Made by a program: the position numbers and the translations under genes. A stretch of DNA of 64,000 nt, taken from assembly GCF_964237555.1 (NCBI RefSeq), contig NC_091435.1, forward strand, positions 72,284,873-72,348,872, read 5' to 3'. This stretch comes from Oryctolagus cuniculus (lineage: Eukaryota; Chordata; Mammalia; Lagomorpha; Leporidae). Below are positions 58,095 through 64,000 of this stretch, piece by piece. Position 1 is the first letter of the stretch. Each line of letters starts with the position of its first letter. Under the pieces are notes generated by a model. It had not been told where the DNA came from, did not search any database, and was given only the letters and a program-made list of their open reading frames with translations.

Positions 58095-58790
58095 CCTGGA
58101 TCTGAGATTTATATATTTTACTAATTTTGGAAAATTCTTGGCAAGTATCCCTTCAAATAGTTCTTCCGCCTTATTCTGTTGCTCTTTTCCTTTTGGGACT
58201 TCAATGTTTCACAGTGTCACACAGATCCAGGATGCTGTTTTCTATGTTTTATACTGTTTAACTTCATGTTTATTCATCTAGGATAATTACTATTGATTTA
58301 TATTGTTTTTACTTCATTCATTTCTCTCCTGTGCCCAGTCTGCTGATAAAGTCATCAAATCAATTCTTTCCCTGAAGTTTTCCATTTCTCTCTCTCTCTC
58401 TCTTTCAGTTTAATACTTTCTATCTCTCTGTTGCAATTCCTCATCCCTTTATTCACGTTTCTGATCCTGCCTACTAAATTATTTAATATATCTAGCACAA
58501 TAATTAAACTCTGCTATTTCTAATATTTGGGTCATCACTGGGTCTGTTTCTGTTGACTCTTTCTTGCTGATGTATTTTATCTTCATGATAAGCAATATAA
58601 TGCTAATTATAATATTTAATTGTTCAGTGTGTATTACACAATAATGTGTATAATGGTGTATTACAAAATAATTACCTATGGTATATCACTGAGTATAAAT
58701 TACCCCAATGGTAGACTGAAACTACATTGGTCTCAGTGTGATATCTGAAGTGTCAGAGGGCTTTTCTCTGTTTTTATGCCCTGCCTATAT
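58095..58790 (-). mobile_element. Antisense L1M-like fragment
   Basis: 'ttggaaaattcttggcaagt', 'cccttcaaatagttcttccg', a CT run, then 'tctgctatttctaatatttg' and 'ggtcatcactgggtctgttt' read like the antisense strand of an old L1M 5' region. Boundaries are approximate. Confidence 0.6.
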
Positions 58791-58827
58791 TTATGCAGGA
58801 CCTGTCTTCTTGCAGAAAGGAGACAGA

Positions 58828-59150
58828 CCTCTGGCTGACGCTATGGCGCAGCGGGTTAAAGCCCTGGCCTGAAGCGCTGGCATCCCATATGGGTGCTGGT
58901 TCTATTCCTGGCTGCTCCTCTTCCAATCCAGCTCTCTGCTATGGCCTGGGAAAGCAGAAGAAGATGGCCCCTGCACCTGCATGGGAGACCCGGAAGGAGC
59001 TCCTGGCTCCTGGCTTTGGATTGGTGCAGCTCCGGCCATTGAGGCCATCTGGGGAGTAAACCAGTGGATGGAGGACCTCTCTCTCTGTCTCTACCTCTCT
59101 CTGTAACTCTGAATTCAAATAAATAAAATAAATCTTTTTAAAAAAAAAAA
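58828..59150 (+). mobile_element. CSINE with TSD
   Basis: Head 'ctggctgacgctatggcgca', body, CT tract, TTCAAATAAATAAAATAAAT and A run. Flanked by AGAAAGGAGACAGA (58814-58827) and AGAAAGGAGAGAGA (59151-59164). Confidence 0.95.
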
Positions 59151-59816
59151 AGAAAGGAGAGAGATCTGAGCTCTTTCTTGTCCTTCTTTAAAGTACAGAT
59201 TGCCATTGTTATACCCAGTATATAGCTCAAAGTACGGGAGGGTTTCCCTCTCTCTTTCTGTCTTTTCTCCCCTGCTTTCCATCCTTCCTCCCTCCCTTCT
59301 CTCCTTCTCATGCGTATACACTCTCTCTTTCTTCTCTTTCAACATAACCTGGACCTGTATCAGTTATATAACTATCTATGAGCTTCATATGAAAATTCAT
59401 TTTGGAAAAATATTCTTATGTCAATAATATAATTAATATTCAAATTATTTCTAAACTTATTTTTAGGACTGACTTCTAAGACCTTGGTACCTTACTATCA
59501 AGGTAATATGTTTATTCACCAGATCTGCATCTAGTTATTTAAGTGTGTAGTTAAGCTGGGTAACTCACCGCTCAATAAAAATAAAAACAAGAATTCATAA
59601 AATAGTAAAAATTTTCTTAATTTTCATAAATTTATCAGCAAATAAAAAGTTCTTTAAAATAATGAAAGTACTACAATATTGGGAAAAGAGTATTCCATTC
59701 AAGGAGTGTGAGATACTTTGAAAGAAAATTTATTTGAACTTACATATAATCCTTGTAGTTTTTTATAAATTAGTTTTGTTATTTATTGCCATTCTTTAGT
59801 CCATATATATTTGCAT

Positions 59817-59823
<7 letters not shown>

Positions 59824-59850
<27 letters not shown>
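59824..59850. repeat. (TG)n microsatellite
   Basis: About 13 uninterrupted TG units. Confidence 0.93.
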
Positions 59851-60598
59851 ACAAAAACCACCTTGGATTCAAAGAGTTAGGTCTCTTGTCTAATGTAATA
59901 TACACTAAATCTGTTTATGGTTTCCTGATATTTGGATTTGACAAACCTCATTGATCATTTCACAAATGAAATTGCTGCACAGTTTCTAGTATGCCTGAAT
60001 TGGACACAGTACCATTCTTGTGGTACTTTAGCAATTAAGCTGCTGGAACACACTGACAAAACAAAACATAAAAAAATTCAGCTTGAGCCCTTTTTAAATG
60101 AGGAAAAGAGATTTATTCCTACCAATTGTCAAAGGCAACTCAATTCATATCATGTTTCTCAAGGACTGGCTCATCAATCATGTAGGAAAAATAAACAGAA
60201 TAGCTGTGTATCTGCCTCTAAGAAAGCACAACATTGCAGTGAAAATGAGAATGCAAATCAAATAAATTAGAAAGCAATGCATGAAAAGTTAAAAATACAT
60301 GTTTCACTTTGAAAAATCAGATTGCTAAAAAATATTCAACATTGAAAACTGTGTCAATGCATTTATATTTATTGGAAACTGTTTATTAATTATTGCCAAG
60401 TATCAGGAAAGAAAACATGTTTTAAAAATAATCATGGCAATTTATGGAACAAAGCCAGAGGTTAACTTTACAATAGGTCTTCAACTAGGTGTCTATAACA
60501 GAAGGAACCTTTTCTTCAAAAGACATGACACTCTATCAAATATATGATGCTGCCTCCAACCCCGTTTTCTCCAAGCTTCTGTTTTATTCCTCCTCCTC

Positions 60599-60619
60599 AC
60601 ACACACACACACACACACA
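60599..60619. repeat. (CA)n microsatellite
   Basis: About ten CA units following a 'cctcctcctcac' stretch. Confidence 0.9.
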
Positions 60620-61029
60620 TCCACACTGTGAAGCACTCTTTAATGTGTTGCTACTTGCTTTGCATTTTGCTGTTTCTTTAACCAAACTCCAGGCAAGCAC
60701 AATGAATGAATGGTGATGTGCAGGAATGAATTATTGAATCTTCTTCCTTTTATGGGCTATGTCACAGGACAAGGGATTCTAACGGAAACCAGGATTTTGT
60801 TAAAGCCAACTTCGTTAATGATTCCTCAAGGGATAACATCCTCCTCTGTGATATCACATGCCTTTGGAGTTTCCCATCCAAGAGAAACATGAAAACCAAA
60901 TAACTTTATCCTGCTATGGAGAACCAAGTTGATGAGTTATTTAAAAATTTTTCTTAGCATGAAACAAGCAGTAAAGCATAGCTCAGATGTGGCGAGCATT
61001 TTTTCTAAAGTATATAAAAAAATGGAAAA

Positions 61030-61625
61030 ATATCTAATATGAATATTCATTGAGCACCTACTGTATGCCAGGCCACCTTGTTAAAAACTTTAGATTACAT
61101 TTTTTTTGAATATCTACACATATGCACACACAAACTATAAAAGTGTTACTGTTACATTGTCATTTTATAGAAAAGAAGGCCAAACACAAAAGGTAATACA
61201 GGTGCCAGTGCTATGGCGCAGTGGGTTAATGCCCTGGCCTGAAGTGCTGGCATCCCATATGGGTGCTGGTTCGAGACCCGGCTGCTCCACTTCTGATGCA
61301 GCTCTCTGCTATGGCCTGGGAAAGCAGTAGATGATCCAAGTCCTTAGTCCCCTGCGCCCGTGTGGGAGATCCAGAGGAGGCTCCTGGCTCCTGGCTTTGG
61401 ATCGGCACATCTCTGGCCATTGCAGCCATCTGGGAAGTGAGTCATCTTCCTCCCCTCCCCTCCCCTCCCTTTCTGTAACACTGACTTTCAAATAAATAAA
61501 TAAATCTTTAAAAAATGGTAATATAATATACACTGAATCACATAGCTAGTAAATGAATCAACCTGAAATATAATTCATATAGTCTAACCTCAGAACTTAG
61601 GGTCTTAACCCTCTATGTATTAAAC
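61030..61625 (-). repeat. MIR SINE split by a CSINE
   Basis: 'gaatattcattgagcaccta', 'ctgtatgccaggccacctt' and 'tcattttatagaaaagaagg' precede the CSINE at 61201. 'actgaatcacatagctagta' and 'aacctcagaacttagggtc' follow it. This is one complemented MIR in two pieces. Confidence 0.8.
61201..61516 (+). mobile_element. CSINE inserted in a MIR
   Basis: Head 'ggtgccagtgctatggcgca', body, a C-rich pyrimidine tract, TTTCAAATAAATAAATAAAT and A run. Short duplication GGTAATA at 61192-61198 and 61517-61523. Confidence 0.94.
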
Positions 61626-61742
61626 CTTACAGCTAGGTTTAGGATTTTAGCAAATCCATGGTCTAATGTTCTAAATATAAAGTTCAAGGGAATACAAAAT
61701 ACTAATGGTAATGTTTGGAAAGTATTTATCATTTATGAATTC

Positions 61743-62069
61743 TTTTTTTTTTTTTTTTTGACGGGCAGAGTTAGTGAGAGAGAGAGACAGAGAGAAAGGT
61801 CTTCTTTCCGTTGGTTCACCCCCAAGTGGCTGCTATGGCGGGCACGCTGTGTCGATCCAAAGCCAGGAGCCAGGTGCTTCCTCCTGGTCTCCCATGTGGG
61901 TGCAGGGCCCAAGCACTTGGGCCATCCTCCACTGCCTTCCCGGGCCACAGCAGAGAGCTGGACTGGAAGAGGAGCAACCGGGACAGAACCGGCGCCCCAA
62001 CCGGGACTAGAACCCGGAGTACCGGTGCCGCAGTTGGAGGATTAGCCTAGAGAGCCGCGGCGCCGGCCA
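61743..62069 (-). mobile_element. Young CSINE with TSD
   Basis: Poly-T, GACGGGCAGAGTTAGTGAGA, GA block, CpG-rich body, complete complemented head. Flanked by TATGAATTC at 61734-61742 and 62070-62078. Confidence 0.95.
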
Positions 62070-62078
62070 TATGAATTC

Positions 62079-62869
62079 ATTTTTAAAATGGACATGTACC
62101 TGATATTAAGAGTGAGGTTCATCATTGGTATTTTGTTGGATGTTATTTAGAGAATGATGCTCCCTTTTAAGGAAATATTTCCCGTGAACATGGAGACAGC
62201 ATTTACTTTGGAATTTGTGCCTGAAGCAGCCAGGGGAATAGCTGTTCACTCAGATTATCTGAGCAGTACGCTGAAAGTCAGTCCACTCATGCTCATAGCA
62301 AGTCAAATTAGATGAGAAAATTATGATACTTTTAAAGTAAGTATATTTAAATAGACATGTTAATAAAATTATTATATACATATCATTTCATGAGATAGAT
62401 ATATCTCAAATACAATTGCATCTCTCTAGTGTTTTAACGCTATATTTTCAGTTTTGTTTTCCATATTTGGTCAATATTGATGATAATTATATGCTATAGA
62501 AGCGTAGACAATCTAAATGCTTTTCCATTGACTGCACTCTATCAGCAGTTACACTTTTCATCCATACAGATGGGCCCCAGGAATCACCTCGCAGTCAGCA
62601 CTTATAGCATAAACTGGTTTTGTTATCATAATGAAGTCATTCTTCCACTCTATTCTCAGGTTCTTAAACTATAAAATACAGACTATAGTACCTAACACCA
62701 CACATTTCACAGGTACGCAGCAAATACTTTGTCACAACTATGTCTCCAGATGGTGATTTCTCTGCCAACTCGAATTAAATACACCCAAGAGAACTATTCA
62801 CAACCTTTCCTTTATATTCCTCTGTGTCTACAGAAGCAGCACATTAGGAAAACAAGCAAATAAACAAAA
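62079..62869. other. AT-rich unique stretch, no gene seen
   Basis: No repeat recognised; the longest frame is 65 codons. Confidence 0.35.
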
Positions 62870-63034
62870 ATGACTTTGGAAGCAGATGGACCTGAGTTTG
62901 AATCCTGGCAATGTCATGTTTGTGCAAACTTGGGTGAGTTACTTATTTTTTTCTGTCTCTATTATCTTACCTATAATAGGGCTAGAAATATGCACTATAT
63001 TAGAGATAATGAATGTGAGTGGCTTGGACAGATA
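62870..63034 (+). repeat. MIR SINE fragment
   Basis: 'ttggaagcagatggacctga', 'gtttgaatcctggcaatgtc', 'acttgggtgagttacttatt' and 'ctattatcttacctataata' are in MIR order, including the tRNA-derived B-box-like 'gtttgaatcc'. Confidence 0.85.
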
Positions 63035-63440
63035 ATACTAGCTTACTTTGTTTGGGCTTCAAAACGAAGTACTACAGGACAGGGTGACTTACAAACAGCA
63101 TAAACTTATTTCTCACAGTTCTGGAACTGAGAAGTCCAAGATCCAGCACATCCTGCAGCTGCTGAGCACCCACTTCCTGACTCACAGAAGGCTGACCATG
63201 TCCTCACCTTGTGAAAGGGAGAAGGGAGCAGTCTGGGGCCCATTCCCAAGGGACCCAATCTTCTGCACAAGGGCAGAGCCCGGCTGCCTCCGTGGTTGTA
63301 AACCAGTCTTTGCTGTTTGTAGAGGAGCACATTTCTTACCCATTCCCCCATTAAAGAGACGCTTCCATGGATTTGGGGCGACCCCAGGTTTGCCCATATC
63401 CACACACTGGGAACCAGGTTCCACCATGTGGATTTAGGGT
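63035..63440 (-). mobile_element. MaLR-like LTR (MLT1 relative)
   Basis: 'cgaagtactacaggacaggg', 'tgacttacaaacagcataaa', 'cttatttctcacagttctgg', 'aactgagaagtccaagatcc', then 'cacttcctgactcacagaag' and 'gaccatgtcctcaccttgtg' follow a complemented MaLR LTR. The 129- and 127-codon frames across this block are readings through the LTR. Confidence 0.65.
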
Positions 63441-64000
63441 AAGCAGGCCCTTCAAACCTGGAGCTACTCCTGCACCACAGTCGAAACACTTTATGGAAGA
63501 AACTGTTGATTTTCTTTTCAAACTCTTTATCATTAGTGAGACAAAATTTGAATATTTCTTCTGGATGTTATCATCATTTTCCATGGAAACATTTTCCTGT
63601 CTTTCTTAAACATTAGAAATCTTGCCCAGGCACCTTTTACTAGAACTACTATTTTCTAGCAACTGCCTTTGAAAACCCTAATTCAGAATTCTTCTATCAC
63701 TGAAGAACCTACACATCAGTTTTCCCAAGTTAACATCCTCAACCGACCTTAAGAAATTATCAATTTCATAGCAAATAAAGACTAGACTTATCATCCACCT
63801 GATATTTGTTACATGACAACACTTGCTCTAATCTCCTCCTATTTATTTTCCCCTCTCCCTTTCCTAAGATCACTCCATTCCCACATATTCATTGTTTGTA
63901 CAAAACTCTTACAGCCTTAAGCTACATTCTTCACATCCTTTTCATCTAAGCACCACTCCCTCTATTTTCTTTCTGCCCAAGAAGTATTCCATATTTAATC
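63441..64000. other. AT-rich DNA to the window end, no gene seen
   Basis: Pyrimidine-rich towards the end; nothing recognisable. Confidence 0.35.

Larger units (their letters stand above)
59165..61029. other. AT-rich DNA; one open frame noted, no gene called
   Basis: Contains a (TG)n at 59824-59850 and a (CA)n at 60599-60619. A 113-codon open frame on the plus strand (59932-60270, ATG to TAG) encodes a Lys/Asn/Gln-rich peptide with five Cys and His clusters but no domain I recognise. Without splice or conservation evidence I do not call it coding. Confidence 0.35.

Noticed and set aside
63048..63489. Overlapping 129- and 127-codon frames on both strands
   Set aside because: They coincide with the MaLR-like LTR; LTRs of this type often stay open by chance.

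Overview
This is a stretch of mammalian nuclear DNA, almost certainly from a lagomorph and most likely European rabbit. The indicator is the density of CSINE elements (rabbit 'C repeats'), a SINE family known only from lagomorphs. About thirty copies are readable, of clearly different ages and on both strands, many with their target-site duplications intact. A rabbit-type LINE-1 3' end at about 38.4-39.7 kb agrees with this. Hare or pika cannot be excluded without a database search. I find no convincing protein-coding exon, RNA gene, CpG-island promoter or CRISPR array, so the window reads as intergenic or deep-intronic DNA. Nearly all long open frames are readings through SINEs or L1.

Layout. 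0-6.7 kb: CSINEs of several ages, including a young copy nested in an old one (2.2-2.9 kb) and a palindromic DNA-transposon-like relic split by an old CSINE (4.05-4.56 kb). 6.68-15.25 kb: a complete but dead class I (gammaretrovirus-like) endogenous provirus. It has two LTRs, a near-perfect tRNA-His primer binding site, a gag-matrix remnant resembling the HERV-H group, an env remnant and a polypurine tract, with a 5-bp flanking repeat. Six separate CSINE insertions (one carrying a second CSINE inside it) have hit it, and I see no pol. 15.3-35 kb: mostly unique AT-rich DNA with scattered CSINEs, MIR fragments and microsatellites. 35-44 kb: an L2 fragment, more CSINEs and a 5'-truncated rabbit L1 on the minus strand (38.40-39.71 kb). 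44.1-49.8 kb: a near full-length but decayed older L1 on the plus strand, inserted into an MLT1-type MaLR LTR whose two halves lie at about 43.93-44.08 and 49.80-50.09 kb. It has itself been hit by a CSINE at 47.38 kb. 50-64 kb: unique AT-rich DNA with MIR, L2, a small inverted-repeat element at 53.83 kb, an antisense L1-like block at 58.1-58.8 kb, three CSINEs and a second MaLR-like LTR at 63.0-63.4 kb.

No genes here work together as a pathway. What can be read is insertion history. The oldest layer is L2, MIR, MaLR LTRs and palindromic DNA elements. The older L1, old CSINEs and the provirus follow, then younger CSINEs and L1. Nesting and target-site duplications give the relative order at several points. 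All family names come from recognising diagnostic sequence by eye; a RepeatMasker run with a lagomorph library would settle them.
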